61,642 bases of DNA from Hyphomicrobiales bacterium (GTDB taxonomy: Bacteria; Pseudomonadota; Alphaproteobacteria; Rhizobiales; Beijerinckiaceae), in the NCBI GenBank assembly GCA_028290405.1, contig JAQGJX010000083.1, positions 1-61,642 of the forward strand. The letters run 5' to 3'. The notes under the pieces were generated by a model. The model was given only the letters and a program-made list of their open reading frames with translations. It made no database searches and was not told the DNA's origin. The translations under genes and the position numbers were made by a program. Below, piece by piece: positions 34,958 through 43,911 of the stretch (the first letter of the stretch is position 1; the number at the start of each line of letters is the position of its first letter).

Positions 34958-36195
34958 ACGGGTCCGCCGCGGAGGGCGCCGCGCGCATCTCCGCCCGATT
35001 GCGCGAACTCTATGCGGTGAGCGACGATCCCGGCGGCCTGACGCGGCTCACCCTGTCCCCGTCCCACAAGCGCGCCGTAGACCTTGTGTCCCGCTGGATG
35101 CAGGAGGCGGGGCTCGCCACGCGGCTCGATCCCACCGGCACGGTGGTGGGCCGCCGCGAAGGCCCCAACGCGAGCGCCAAGACGCTGCTCATCGGTTCGC
35201 ACATCGACAGCGTGCGCAACGGCGGCATGTTCGACGGGCCGCTGGGCGTCGTGCTGGCCATCGAGGTCCTGCGGCGGCTGGGCAATCTCGGCCGCAAGCT
35301 GCCGTTCGCCGTCGAGGTGCTGGCGTTCGGCGACGAGGAGGGCGTGCGCTTTCCCACCGCCCTCACGGGGTCGCGCGCGGCCGCGGGCACGTTCGATCCC
35401 GCCGCGCTCGACAGCCGCGACGCGGCGGGCGTCTCGCGGCGCGACGCCCTGACGGCGTTCGGCTGCGACCCGGCCTGGATCGCAGCCGAAGCGCGCGATC
35501 CTGCGCGCACGCTCGGCTACCTCGAGGTTCACATCGAGCAGGGGCCGGTGCTGGAGACGCGCGGGCTGCCCCTGGGCGTGGTCACCGCAATCAACGGCGC
35601 GTCGCGGGGCGAGATCGTCATCAAGGGCGTGGCGGGCCATTCCGGCACCATTCCGATGCACATGCGCCACGATGCCGCCGCCGCGGGGGCGCAGGCGCTT
35701 CTGGCCATCGAGGACGTCGGCCGCAGCTTCGAGGACCTCGTCGCCACCGTGGGGCGTTTCGACATTCCCAATGGGGCGGTCAACGTCGTGCCGGGCGCCG
35801 CGCGCCTGTCAGTGGACGTGCGCAGCCCCTCGGACCGCGACCGCGCGCTGGCCCTCAAGGCCATCCGCACCCGCGTGCAGGCCATCGCTCAGCAGCGCGG
35901 CGTCACGGCCGACCTTGCGATCACCTACGACATGCCCGCCGCCCCGTGCGATCCGGCGTTGATGCAGCGTTTCGAGCGCGCGTTCGCCCGCCAGGGCTAC
36001 GAGCCTTTCCGCCTGCCCAGCGGCGCCGGGCACGACGCCATGGCGTTCCGCGGGCGCATTCCCATCGCGATGCTGTTCGTGCGCTGCCGCGGCGGCGTCA
36101 GCCACAGGCCGGACGAGTTCGCATCCGATGCGGACATCGCCTGCGCGCTTGCGGTGATGGAGGATTATGTCGAGACGTTCGCCGCGAGGGCGTAA
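34954..36195 (+). CDS. allC: Allantoate amidohydrolase (M20 hydantoinase/carbamoylase family)
   Basis: A 413-residue M20/M28 Zn/Mn amidohydrolase. Key segments are LLIGSHIDSVRNGGMFDGPLGV (metal His/Asp), LAFGDEEGVRFP (Glu pair), GYLEVHIEQGPVLE and, toward the C-terminus, LPSGAGHDAMAF (metal His). Family members split allantoate or N-carbamoyl amino acids. The overlap with the allantoinase fusion (ATGA) makes allantoate the likely substrate, giving ureidoglycine, CO2 and ammonia; a beta-ureidopropionase/carbamoylase is the alternative. Ureidoglycine/ureidoglycolate enzymes are not seen in the window. The gene is followed by a 153-base gap and glcB. Confidence 0.85.
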   Translation: MNGSAAEGAARISARLRELYAVSDDPGGLTRLTLSPSHKRAVDLVSRWMQEAGLATRLDPTGTVVGRREGPNASAKTLLIGSHIDSVRNGGMFDGPLGVVLAIEVLRRLGNLGRKLPFAVEVLAFGDEEGVRFPTALTGSRAAAGTFDPAALDSRDAAGVSRRDALTAFGCDPAWIAAEARDPARTLGYLEVHIEQGPVLETRGLPLGVVTAINGASRGEIVIKGVAGHSGTIPMHMRHDAAAAGAQALLAIEDVGRSFEDLVATVGRFDIPNGAVNVVPGAARLSVDVRSPSDRDRALALKAIRTRVQAIAQQRGVTADLAITYDMPAAPCDPALMQRFERAFARQGYEPFRLPSGAGHDAMAFRGRIPIAMLFVRCRGGVSHRPDEFASDADIACALAVMEDYVETFAARA

Positions 36196-36222
36196 ACGGA
36201 CCGGGCCTTGCGGCGTTGGGGC

Positions 36223-36326
36223 CTTGTGGGTTGGGCGGCAGGTGGGGCAGGATCGTCCCACAAGCGCGCGGGCCTGTGGGGCTCGCCGATTTTGCAGATC
36301 ACGTGGGACAGGTCCCTTCGCGGGAC
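36223..36326. promoter_or_regulatory. Structured leader before glcB
   Basis: CTTGTGGG (36223-36230) is matched by CCCACAAG (36257-36264). Further on, GGGAC (36305-36309), GTCCC (36312-36316) and GGGAC (36322-36326) can form two mutually exclusive hairpins. All lie in the 153-base gap just before the glcB ribosome site. I recognise no known riboswitch family. Confidence 0.35.
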
Positions 36327-36348
36327 GACAGGTTTTGGGGAGCGTAGG

Positions 36349-38514
36349 ATGACGAAGACGATGATCGAAGGGCTGCAGGTCGACGCGGGCCTGCGGGCGT
36401 TCGTGGAGAACGAAGCGATCGCCGGAACCGGCGTGACCCCCGAGGCCTTCTGGGCGGGGTTCGCGGCGCTGGTGCGCGATCTGGCGCCCCGCAACAAGGC
36501 GCTGCTCGACAAGCGCGACGCCCTGCAGGCGCAGATCGACGTCTGGCACGTGAAGAACGCCGGCCGCCCCCATGACGCGGGCGCCTACGAGGCCTTCCTG
36601 CGCGAGATCGGCTATCTGCTGCCCGCGCCCTCGCCCACACCCATCGCCACCGGCGCGGTGGACGACGAGATCGCCCGCATCGCAGGCCCGCAACTCGTCG
36701 TGCCCTCCACCAACGCCCGATATGCGCTGAACGCCGCCAACGCCCGCTGGGGCTCGCTCTATGACGCGCTCTACGGCACGGACGCCATTTCCGACGAGGG
36801 CGAGGCGGAGCGCGGGGCAGGATACAACCCGGCGCGCGGCGCCAAGGTGGTCGCGAAGGCCCGCGAGACGCTGGACGCCATTGCGCCGCTGGCGGCCGGC
36901 TCCCATGGGGATTCGGTCGGCTATGCGGTGGAGGGCGGTGCGCTCCGCGTCAGCCTGCAGGACGGTTCCCGCACGGGCCTGAAGAACCCCGCGCAGTTCG
37001 TCGGCTATGCGGGAGAGGCGGCGGCTCCCCGGGGCGTGCTGCTGGTCAACAACGGCATGCATGCGGAGATCGTCGTCGACCGCGCCCACGCCATCGGCCG
37101 GACGGACCCGGCGGGCGTGGCCGACGTGGTGATGGAGGCGGCCGTCTCCACCATCATCGACATGGAGGATTCGGTCGCCGCCGTGGACGCGCAGGACAAG
37201 ATCCTCGTCTACCGCAACTGGCTGGGCCTGATGAACGGCACGCTGTCGGCCTCGTTCCCCAAGGGAGCGGGCACGGTGGAGCGCCGCCTGCGCGAAGACC
37301 GCGTCTATACGGCGCCGGGCGGCGGGCAGACGCGCCTGCACGGCCGCAGCCTCATGCTCATCCGCAACGTGGGCCTGCACATGTTCACCGACGCGGTGCT
37401 TGACGAGGCAGGCGCGGAGATTCCCGAAAACCTGCTGGACGCTGCGGTCAGCGTGCTCATCGCCATGCACGACCTCAAGGGCGCCGGGCCCATCCGCAAT
37501 TCGCGCGCGGGCTCCGTCTACATCGTGAAGCCGAAGATGCACGGGCCCGAGGAAGTCGCCTTTGCGGACGAGACCTTCGCGCGCGTCGAGGACATGCTGG
37601 GCCTGCCGCGCTACACGATCAAGATGGGCATCATGGACGAGGAGCGCCGCACCACGGTGAACCTCGCCGCCTGCATCCGCGCCGCCGCCAACCGCGTGGT
37701 GTTCATCAACACGGGCTTCCTCGACCGCACGGGCGACGAGATCCACACGTCGATGGAAGCGGGCCCCATGGTGCGCAAGAACGACATGCGCGCCACCGCG
37801 TGGATCAAGGCTTACGAGGACAACAACGTCGACGTCGGCCTCGCGCTGGGCCTGCCCGGCAAGGCGCAGATCGGCAAGGGCATGTGGGCCGCTCCCGACC
37901 GCATGGCGGAGATGATCGAGCAGAAGATCGGCCATCCGCGCTCGGGCGCCAACACCGCGTGGGTGCCCTCGCCGACCGCCGCCACCCTGCACGCGCTGCA
38001 CTATCATCAAGTGGACGTGTTCGCCCGCCAGCGCGAGCTCAGCGCCCGCGCGCCCGCGCCGCTGGCCGACATCCTCACCCTGCCGATCTCGCAATCCAAC
38101 TTCGCCCCGGAAGCCGTGCAGCAGGAGCTGGACAACAACGCCCAAGGCATCCTCGGCTATGTGGTGCGCTGGATCGACCAGGGCGTCGGCTGCTCCAAAG
38201 TGCCCGACATCCACGACGTGGGCCTGATGGAAGACCGCGCGACCCTGCGCATCTCCAGCCAGCATCTCGCCAACTGGCTGCGCCACGGCGTCGTCACGCA
38301 GGCGCAGGTGCTGGAGACCATGAAGCGCATGGCCGCCATCGTCGACCGCCAGAACGCCGACGACCCGCTCTATACGCCCATGGCGCCCGGGTTCGACGGC
38401 GTGGCGTTCAAGGCCGCGTGCGATCTCGTGTTCCAGGGCCGCTCGCAGCCCAACGGGTACACGGAGTTCGTGCTCCACGCCCGCAGGCGCGAAGCCAAGG
38501 CCGCCGCCGGCTGA
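36349..38514 (+). CDS. glcB: Malate synthase G
   Basis: Condenses acetyl-CoA with glyoxylate to malate. The 721-residue length fits isoform G. It has [17 protein letters not shown] (Mg-binding Glu/Asp), [27 protein letters not shown], and [37 protein letters not shown], read in separate pieces around 440-475. The ATG at 36349 has a GGGGAG site upstream; an earlier ATG at 36208 would add an unrelated stretch across the structured leader. Glyoxylate from ureide breakdown is the likely substrate supply, which matches its place after the allantoin genes. Confidence 0.95.
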   Translation: MTKTMIEGLQVDAGLRAFVENEAIAGTGVTPEAFWAGFAALVRDLAPRNKALLDKRDALQAQIDVWHVKNAGRPHDAGAYEAFLREIGYLLPAPSPTPIATGAVDDEIARIAGPQLVVPSTNARYALNAANARWGSLYDALYGTDAISDEGEAERGAGYNPARGAKVVAKARETLDAIAPLAAGSHGDSVGYAVEGGALRVSLQDGSRTGLKNPAQFVGYAGEAAAPRGVLLVNNGMHAEIVVDRAHAIGRTDPAGVADVVMEAAVSTIIDMEDSVAAVDAQDKILVYRNWLGLMNGTLSASFPKGAGTVERRLREDRVYTAPGGGQTRLHGRSLMLIRNVGLHMFTDAVLDEAGAEIPENLLDAAVSVLIAMHDLKGAGPIRNSRAGSVYIVKPKMHGPEEVAFADETFARVEDMLGLPRYTIKMGIMDEERRTTVNLAACIRAAANRVVFINTGFLDRTGDEIHTSMEAGPMVRKNDMRATAWIKAYEDNNVDVGLALGLPGKAQIGKGMWAAPDRMAEMIEQKIGHPRSGANTAWVPSPTAATLHALHYHQVDVFARQRELSARAPAPLADILTLPISQSNFAPEAVQQELDNNAQGILGYVVRWIDQGVGCSKVPDIHDVGLMEDRATLRISSQHLANWLRHGVVTQAQVLETMKRMAAIVDRQNADDPLYTPMAPGFDGVAFKAACDLVFQGRSQPNGYTEFVLHARRREAKAAAG

Positions 38515-38552
38515 CGGTTCCGGTCAGGGGTCGCGCCCCGTTGGGTAATCAT

Positions 38553-38590
38553 GCGGACGGCGCGTCGGGCGATCCCCGCGCGCCGTCCGC
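38553..38590 (+). terminator. 12-bp hairpin after glcB
   Basis: GCGGACGGCGCG (38553-38564) pairs with 38579-38590. It starts 38 bases after the glcB stop. No T-tract, so termination efficiency is uncertain. The whole 38515-38915 stretch has no gene: it holds this hairpin, the repeat at 38683-38718 and the urtA promoter. Confidence 0.55.
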
Positions 38591-38682
38591 TGCGGTTCGC
38601 CGAAGCTTGTCGTTAGGCCGAGGCCATCGTGCAGGCGTTTGATGAAACGGGATTCAACCTGCCGTCGCATTATGCCGCTGGC

Positions 38683-38718
38683 GCCTAAACGACTGTCGAA
38701 AATGGCTAATCTTTAGGC
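38683..38718. promoter_or_regulatory. Inverted repeat upstream of urtA
   Basis: GCCTAAA (38683-38689) is matched by TTTAGGC (38712-38718) with a 22-base spacer, 140-175 bases upstream of the sigma-54 promoter, in the range for an enhancer. It does not match the NtrC site consensus that I know, so the binder is open. Confidence 0.3.
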
Positions 38719-38857
38719 AGGAGTTGCGCGCGCGGGCGCCGCGGGACTAGGCGCCCGACGCCTTTACGCCAAGCTTTCGTCCCCCTTGCGGCCGCCTGCT
38801 GCGCGCGCCCCCTGCGCCCGGGATCAAAATGGCCGATTCCCCCGGCGGAAGCCGCCA

Positions 38858-38873
38858 TGGCACGCCCCTTGCT
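38858..38873 (+). promoter_or_regulatory. Sigma-54 (RpoN) promoter for the urea transporter
   Basis: TGGCAC-GCCCC-TTGCT gives GG and GC elements at -24/-12 with the correct spacing and an almost perfect match to consensus TGGCAC-N5-TTGCW. Transcription would start near 38884, about 30 bases before the urtA ATG. This indicates nitrogen control (NtrC-type activator) of urea uptake. Confidence 0.85.
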
Positions 38874-38915
38874 CAATGGGTGGCCAGGCGATTTTGCCGA
38901 ACAGGGGTGGAATTC

Positions 38916-40202
38916 ATGAGCATCAAGATTGGGCGGCGGGGCGTTCTCGCCGGCATGGCGGGCGCGGCCATGATGATGTCCGGCGCGGCCGCTTACGCGC
39001 AGGAGACCATCAAGGTCGGCATCCTGCATTCGCTCTCGGGCACGATGGCGATCAGCGAGACGACCCTGAAGGACGTCATGCTGATGCTCATCGACGAGCA
39101 GAACAAGAAGGGCGGCGTTCTCGGCAAGAAGCTTGAGGCCGTCGTGGTCGATCCGGCCTCCAACTGGCCGCTGTTCGCCGAAAAGGCGCGCGAGCTCATC
39201 ACGCAGCAGAAGGTCGCGGCGGTGTTCGGCTGCTGGACCTCGGTCAGCCGCAAGTCCGTGCTGCCCGTGTTCAAGGAGCTCAACAACATCCTCTTCTACC
39301 CGGTCCAGTACGAGGGCGAGGAGAGCGAGCGCAATGTGTTCTACACCGGCGCCGCGCCGAACCAGCAAGCCATCCCGGCCGTCGACTACCTGATGAGCAA
39401 GGACGGTGGCGAAGTGAAGCGCTGGGTGCTGGCCGGCACCGATTACGTCTATCCGCGCACGACCAACAAGGTGCTTGAGGCCTACCTCAAGGGCAAGGGC
39501 GTCGCCGCCGAAGACATCATGATCAACTACACGCCCTTCGGCCATTCCGACTGGCAGACCATCGTCTCCGACGTGAAGAAGTTCGGCTCGGCCGGCAAGA
39601 AGACCGCCGTGGTGTCCACCATCAACGGCGACGCGAACGTGCCCTTCTACAAGGAACTCGGCAACCAGGGCGTGAAGGCCACCGACATTCCCGTCGTGGC
39701 GTTCTCGGTCGGCGAAGAAGAGCTCGCGGGCATCGACACGGGCAGTCTCGTGGGCCATCTGGCCGCCTGGAACTACTTCCAGTCCGTCAAGAACCCCGCC
39801 AATGCGGAATTCATCGCCAAGTGGCAGGCCTTCACCAAGAACCCGAAGCGCGTGACCAACGATCCGATGGAAGCGCACGTCGTGGGCTTCAACATGTGGA
39901 TCAAGGCCATCGAGAAGGCCGGCACGACCGATCCCGACAAGGTCATCGACGCCCTCCCTGGCATCGAAGCCGCCAACCTCACGGGCGGCGTGTCCAAGAT
40001 GCTGCCGAACCATCACATCACGAAGCCCGTCATGATCGGCGAAATCCGCGCCGACGGCCAGTTCGACGTGGTGTGGCAGACCAAAGACCTCGTCCCCGGC
40101 GACGCATGGTCCGACTTCCTCGACGGCTCGAAGGACCTCGAAGCCGACTGGGTTGGCAAGAAGTGCGGCAACTTCAACACCAAGACCGGCAAGTGCGGCT
40201 AA
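38916..40202 (+). CDS. urtA: Urea ABC transporter substrate-binding protein
   Basis: Periplasmic urea-binding protein of 428 residues. The N-terminus KIGRRGVLAGMAGAAMMMSGAAAYA is a twin-arginine-style signal (RRGVLA), read as two pieces here, so export may be by Tat. The core begins IKVGILHSLSGTMAISE and contains VFGCWTSVSRKSVLPVF, YPVQYEGEE and GSLVGHLAAWNYF, typical of UrtA. ATG 38916 follows AGGGGTGG. Its own sigma-54 promoter sits upstream and a terminator-like hairpin follows, a common way to make excess binding protein over the membrane subunits. Confidence 0.95.
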   Translation: MSIKIGRRGVLAGMAGAAMMMSGAAAYAQETIKVGILHSLSGTMAISETTLKDVMLMLIDEQNKKGGVLGKKLEAVVVDPASNWPLFAEKARELITQQKVAAVFGCWTSVSRKSVLPVFKELNNILFYPVQYEGEESERNVFYTGAAPNQQAIPAVDYLMSKDGGEVKRWVLAGTDYVYPRTTNKVLEAYLKGKGVAAEDIMINYTPFGHSDWQTIVSDVKKFGSAGKKTAVVSTINGDANVPFYKELGNQGVKATDIPVVAFSVGEEELAGIDTGSLVGHLAAWNYFQSVKNPANAEFIAKWQAFTKNPKRVTNDPMEAHVVGFNMWIKAIEKAGTTDPDKVIDALPGIEAANLTGGVSKMLPNHHITKPVMIGEIRADGQFDVVWQTKDLVPGDAWSDFLDGSKDLEADWVGKKCGNFNTKTGKCG

Positions 40203-40264
40203 AGCCCGCGACCTGTCAGGCGCAGTCCCGGACCTTGGTGCGCGCCTGACCTGAGACACGAACG

Positions 40265-40299
40265 AATGGCCGCCGTCCGCCCCTGTCGGCGGCCATTTT
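40265..40299 (+). terminator. Terminator-like hairpin between urtA and urtB
   Basis: AATGGCCGCCG (40265-40275) pairs with CGGCGGCCATT (40287-40297) and TTT runs to 40299; 11-bp stem, 11-base loop. A further stem (GTCAGGCGC at 40216-40224 with 40243-40251) precedes it. It can reduce transcription into urtB relative to urtA. Confidence 0.75.
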
Positions 40300-40337
40300 C
40301 CAGCAAAGACAGTATGCGCAGCCGCGCGGAGGATAGC

Positions 40338-41936
40338 GTGCCCCGGTTTTCACTTCTCTGCGCCCTCCTGCTTGCGTGCCTGACCATCCTCGCCCCGCAG
40401 GCCCGCGCGGACGTCTCCGCGCCTCTGGCGCGCCTGGCGCTGGACGAGTTCGCCGAAACCGCGAAGGCGGTGGACGAGATCGCCGCGTCCGGCGACGCGC
40501 AGGCCCAGGCCATCCTTGAAGCGCTGGGCTCCGCCCGGCTGTTCGTCGATCCCGCCACTAAGGCCGTCTACCGGCGCGCCGCCAACGGGGATGCGTTCGC
40601 CGCCGCGACAGGCGCCCGCGTTCCTGCTCCTCCGGCGGGCCTTCAGACCGTGCGGGTCAACAACCGCCTGCGCGGCGCGATCCAGAACGCCGTCGGGGCG
40701 CTCACGCTCATGTCTCCCGATCCCGCGCGCCGCCGCGCCGCCGCCGAATCCGTGTTTCGCTCGCGCGACGCCAGCGTGCTCGCGCCCCTCGAGGCGGCCC
40801 TGAAGGCGGAGAAGGACCCGGGCGTCGCGCAGCTTTTCGCGCAGGCGCGCGCCGCCGTCCTCGTCGCCGCCCCCGACAGCTCGAACGAGGTCCGCATCGA
40901 CGCCATCGGCGTGCTGCGCGCCCGCGCCGACATCAACGCCATCGCGGCGTTGCGCTCGCTGCCCGCCAAGGCCGACGCGAGCGCGAAGTCGCTGGCGGAC
41001 GACGCCGTCGCTGCCATCGAGCAGCGCCTGCGCCTGCTGAGCCATGCGCAGAACGTCTGGTACGGCCTGTCGCTCGGCTCCGTTCTGCTGCTCGCCGCCA
41101 TCGGGCTAGCGATCACGTTCGGCGTCATGGGCGTCATCAACATGGCCCACGGCGAGATGGTGATGCTGGGCGCCTACGCGACCTTCATGGTGCAGGAGGC
41201 GTTCCGGGCCTATGCGCCCGCATGGTTCGATTTCTCGCTGCCCGTGGCGCTGCCGCTCGCGTTCCTGTTCACGGGCCTTGTGGGCGTCGCGATCGAGCGC
41301 GGGATCATCCGGTTCCTCTACGGCCGGCCGCTGGAGACGTTGCTCGCCACCTGGGGCGTCAGCCTCATCCTCCAGCAGGCCGTGCGCACCGTGTTCGGCC
41401 CCACCAACCGCGAGGTCGGCGCGCCGTCCTACATGGCCGGCGCGTTCGATTTCTTCGGGCTCTCGGTCACCTGGGGCCGCATGTGGATCATCGTGTTCAC
41501 GCTGGTGGTGTTCGTCAGCCTTCTGCTGGCCCTCAAGCACACGTCCCTTGGCCTGCACATGCGCGCCGTCACCCAGAACCGCCGCATGGCGGCCGCCATG
41601 GGCATCCGCACGCCCTGGGTGGACGCCATGACGTTCGGGCTCGGCTCCGGCCTTGCGGGCGTCGCCGGGGTGGCGCTGTCGCAGATCGACAACGTGTCGC
41701 CCAACCTGGGGCAGAGCTACATCATCGACAGCTTCATGGTCGTGGTGTTCGGCGGCGTCGGCAACCTGTGGGGGGCGCTCGTGTCGGCCTTCGCGCTAGG
41801 GGTCGCCAACAAGTTCCTCGAGCCGCTGGCGGGCGCCGTGCTGGCGAAGATCCTCATCCTCGTGCTGCTGATCCTCTTCATCCAGAAAAGGCCGCGCGGC
41901 CTGTTCGCCCTCAAGGGCCGGGCGGTGGAAGCATGA
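40338..41936 (+). CDS. urtB: Urea ABC transporter permease
   Basis: A 532-residue permease of the branched-chain amino acid/urea class. A signal-like start (PRFSLLCALLLACLTILAPQARA) leads a ~200-residue periplasmic region with repeated alpha-helical units (unique to UrtB), and the C-terminal ~300 residues form membrane helices with GLSLGSVLLLAAIGLAITFGVMGVINMAHGE, read in two pieces. The GTG at 40338 is preferred because it has GGAGGA at six bases; an ATG at 40266 sits inside the terminator hairpin and one at 40314 lacks a ribosome site. Its stop overlaps urtC by ATGA. Confidence 0.92.
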   Translation: MPRFSLLCALLLACLTILAPQARADVSAPLARLALDEFAETAKAVDEIAASGDAQAQAILEALGSARLFVDPATKAVYRRAANGDAFAAATGARVPAPPAGLQTVRVNNRLRGAIQNAVGALTLMSPDPARRRAAAESVFRSRDASVLAPLEAALKAEKDPGVAQLFAQARAAVLVAAPDSSNEVRIDAIGVLRARADINAIAALRSLPAKADASAKSLADDAVAAIEQRLRLLSHAQNVWYGLSLGSVLLLAAIGLAITFGVMGVINMAHGEMVMLGAYATFMVQEAFRAYAPAWFDFSLPVALPLAFLFTGLVGVAIERGIIRFLYGRPLETLLATWGVSLILQQAVRTVFGPTNREVGAPSYMAGAFDFFGLSVTWGRMWIIVFTLVVFVSLLLALKHTSLGLHMRAVTQNRRMAAAMGIRTPWVDAMTFGLGSGLAGVAGVALSQIDNVSPNLGQSYIIDSFMVVVFGGVGNLWGALVSAFALGVANKFLEPLAGAVLAKILILVLLILFIQKRPRGLFALKGRAVEA

Positions 41937-43081
41937 TCATCCGTCATCTCTTTGCGCGCTTCGACCGCGCGGGCCTTCTCTTCATGCTCATCGTCGGCGC
42001 CGCCGCGGTGCTCGTGCCGCTGTCCAACCTGCTGCTGCCGACCGCCTCGCCCTTCCACGTGCCCACCCACGTGGTGTCGCTCGTCGGCAAGTACCTGTGC
42101 TACGCGATCCTTGCGTTGTCGCTGGACCTCGTGTGGGGCTATTGCGGCATTCTTTCGCTGGGCCACGGGGCTTTCTTTGCGCTGGGCGGCTACGCGATGG
42201 GCATGTACCTCATGCGCCAGATCGGCCCGCGCGGGGTCTACGCCAACCCGCTGCTGCCGGACTTCATGGTGTTCCTGAACTGGAAGGAACTGCCGTGGTT
42301 CTGGTACGGGTTCGACATGTTCCCCTTTGCGGCGGCCATGGTGTTCCTGGCGCCCGGCGTGCTGGCGTTCCTGTTCGGCTGGCTGACGTTCCGCTCCCGC
42401 GTCACGGGCGTTTACCTCTCCATCATCACGCAGGCGATGACGTATGCGCTGCTGCTGGCGTTCTTCCGCAACGACATGGGCTTTGGCGGCAACAACGGCC
42501 TGACGGACTTCAAGGACATCCTGGGCTTCAACATCCAGGCGCAGGGCACGCGCCTCGCGCTGTTCTCCGCCACCGCCGTCGCGCTGGTGCTGTGCTACGT
42601 GCTGGCGCGCTGGATGGTGACGACCGCCTTCGGCAAGGTGCTGATCGCGGTGCGCGACGCCGAAAGCCGCTCGCGCTTCCTGGGCTACCGGGTCGAGCAC
42701 TACAAGCTCGTGGCCTTCACGGTCTCGGCCGCCATGGCGGGCCTTGCGGGCGCGCTCTACGTGCCGCAGGTCGGCATCATCAACCCGTCCGAGTTCTCGC
42801 CGGCCAATTCCATCGAGGCCGTCATCTGGGTGGCGGTGGGCGGGCGCGGCACGCTGGTGGGCGCGGCCCTTGGGGCCGTGCTGGTGAACTTTCTCAAGAC
42901 GTGGTTCACCACCGGCATGCTGGCGCCCTACTGGCTGTTCCTGCTGGGCGCGTTGTTCATCGGAGTCACGCTGGCGCTCCCCAAGGGCATCGTGGGCGCC
43001 GTTCATGAATGGAGCGACAAGCGCCGCGCGCGCCGCAAGGCCGCCGCGCCTGCGCCCCAGCCGGCGGAGCAAGGCACATGA
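41933..43081 (+). CDS. urtC: Urea ABC transporter permease
   Basis: A 382-residue inner-membrane permease with about ten helices and the family segments LSLDLVWGYCGILSLGHGAFFALGGY (read in pieces), LTFRSRVTGVYLSIITQAMT and GGRGTLVGAALGAVLVNF. Pairs with UrtB to form the channel. Starts by ATGA overlap with urtB; the frame is open upstream but those residues are a shadow of urtB. Stop overlaps urtD (ATGA). Confidence 0.95.
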   Translation: MIIRHLFARFDRAGLLFMLIVGAAAVLVPLSNLLLPTASPFHVPTHVVSLVGKYLCYAILALSLDLVWGYCGILSLGHGAFFALGGYAMGMYLMRQIGPRGVYANPLLPDFMVFLNWKELPWFWYGFDMFPFAAAMVFLAPGVLAFLFGWLTFRSRVTGVYLSIITQAMTYALLLAFFRNDMGFGGNNGLTDFKDILGFNIQAQGTRLALFSATAVALVLCYVLARWMVTTAFGKVLIAVRDAESRSRFLGYRVEHYKLVAFTVSAAMAGLAGALYVPQVGIINPSEFSPANSIEAVIWVAVGGRGTLVGAALGAVLVNFLKTWFTTGMLAPYWLFLLGALFIGVTLALPKGIVGAVHEWSDKRRARRKAAAPAPQPAEQGT

Positions 43082-43890
43082 TCGCGCAAACCCTCACGAC
43101 TAACGACGCCAGCGCCTTCGTGGACAATCCTCACGCCGCGCCCGAAGTCACCAAAGCGCTGCTGTATCTCGACGGCGTCAGCGTCAGCTTCGACGGCTAC
43201 CGGGCCATCCGCAACCTGTCGCTCTATGTGGCGGCGGGCGAAATGCGCGCCATCATCGGCCCCAACGGGGCCGGCAAGACCACCATGATGGACATCGTGA
43301 CGGGCAAGACGCGGCCTGACGAAGGCGAAGTGTTGTTCGACCACGGCAAGCACGACCTGACGAAGCTGGACGAAACCGCCATCGCCAATCTGGGCATCGG
43401 CCGCAAGTTCCAGAAGCCGACCGTGTTCGAGATGCACACGGTGGCCGACAACATCCTGCTGGCCATGAAGGGCCCGCGGGGCCCCTTCGCGTCGCTGGTC
43501 GGCTGGCGCAACCGGGTCCAGCGCGAGAAGATCGACAGCGTGCTGGAGACCGCAGGCCTCATCGAGCACCGAGGCAGGCTGGCGGGCGAAATCTCCCACG
43601 GCCAGAAGCAATGGCTGGAGATCGGCATGCTGCTGGCGCAGGATCCCGCCATCCTGCTGGTGGACGAACCCGTGGCGGGCATGACGGACGCCGAGACCGA
43701 GCAGACCGCGGAACTGCTGCGCGACATCAATCGCCAGCACACGGTTATCGTCGTGGAGCACGACATGGCGTTCGTGCGGGCGCTCGACTGCAAGGTGACG
43801 TGCCTGCACGAGGGCGCAGTGCTCTCGGAAGGCACGCTCGACAAGGTCGCGGGCGACGAGCGCGTGATCGAAGTTTATCTCGGGCGCTAG
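43078..43890 (+). CDS. urtD: Urea ABC transporter ATP-binding protein UrtD
   Basis: A 270-residue nucleotide-binding subunit. Walker A GPNGAGKTT, signature SHGQKQWLEIGMLL (the SHGQKQ variant typical of UrtD) and Walker B ILLVDEPVAGM are clear, with HDMAFVRAL as the switch His. Works with UrtE to energise urea import. The N-terminal ~35 residues before the ABC domain are a short extension. Start ATG 43078 overlaps urtC. Confidence 0.95.
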   Translation: MIAQTLTTNDASAFVDNPHAAPEVTKALLYLDGVSVSFDGYRAIRNLSLYVAAGEMRAIIGPNGAGKTTMMDIVTGKTRPDEGEVLFDHGKHDLTKLDETAIANLGIGRKFQKPTVFEMHTVADNILLAMKGPRGPFASLVGWRNRVQREKIDSVLETAGLIEHRGRLAGEISHGQKQWLEIGMLLAQDPAILLVDEPVAGMTDAETEQTAELLRDINRQHTVIVVEHDMAFVRALDCKVTCLHEGAVLSEGTLDKVAGDERVIEVYLGR

Positions 43891-43911
43891 AGCCCGCTGG
43901 AGTCAACGCAG

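Noticed and set aside
36196-36348. Glycine riboswitch before glcB
   Set aside because: I could not find the conserved aptamer sequence elements; only simple inverted repeats are seen.
35809-38478. A very long open frame (889 codons) antisense to glcB
   Set aside because: High-GC third positions leave the antisense frame open; the sequence is His/Arg/Val/Gly-rich without domains, and the plus strand encodes a clear malate synthase.
40266-40337. ATG starts for urtB at 40266 and 40314
   Set aside because: The first lies inside the terminator stem, neither has a ribosome site, and the GTG at 40338 has GGAGGA and starts a signal-like segment.
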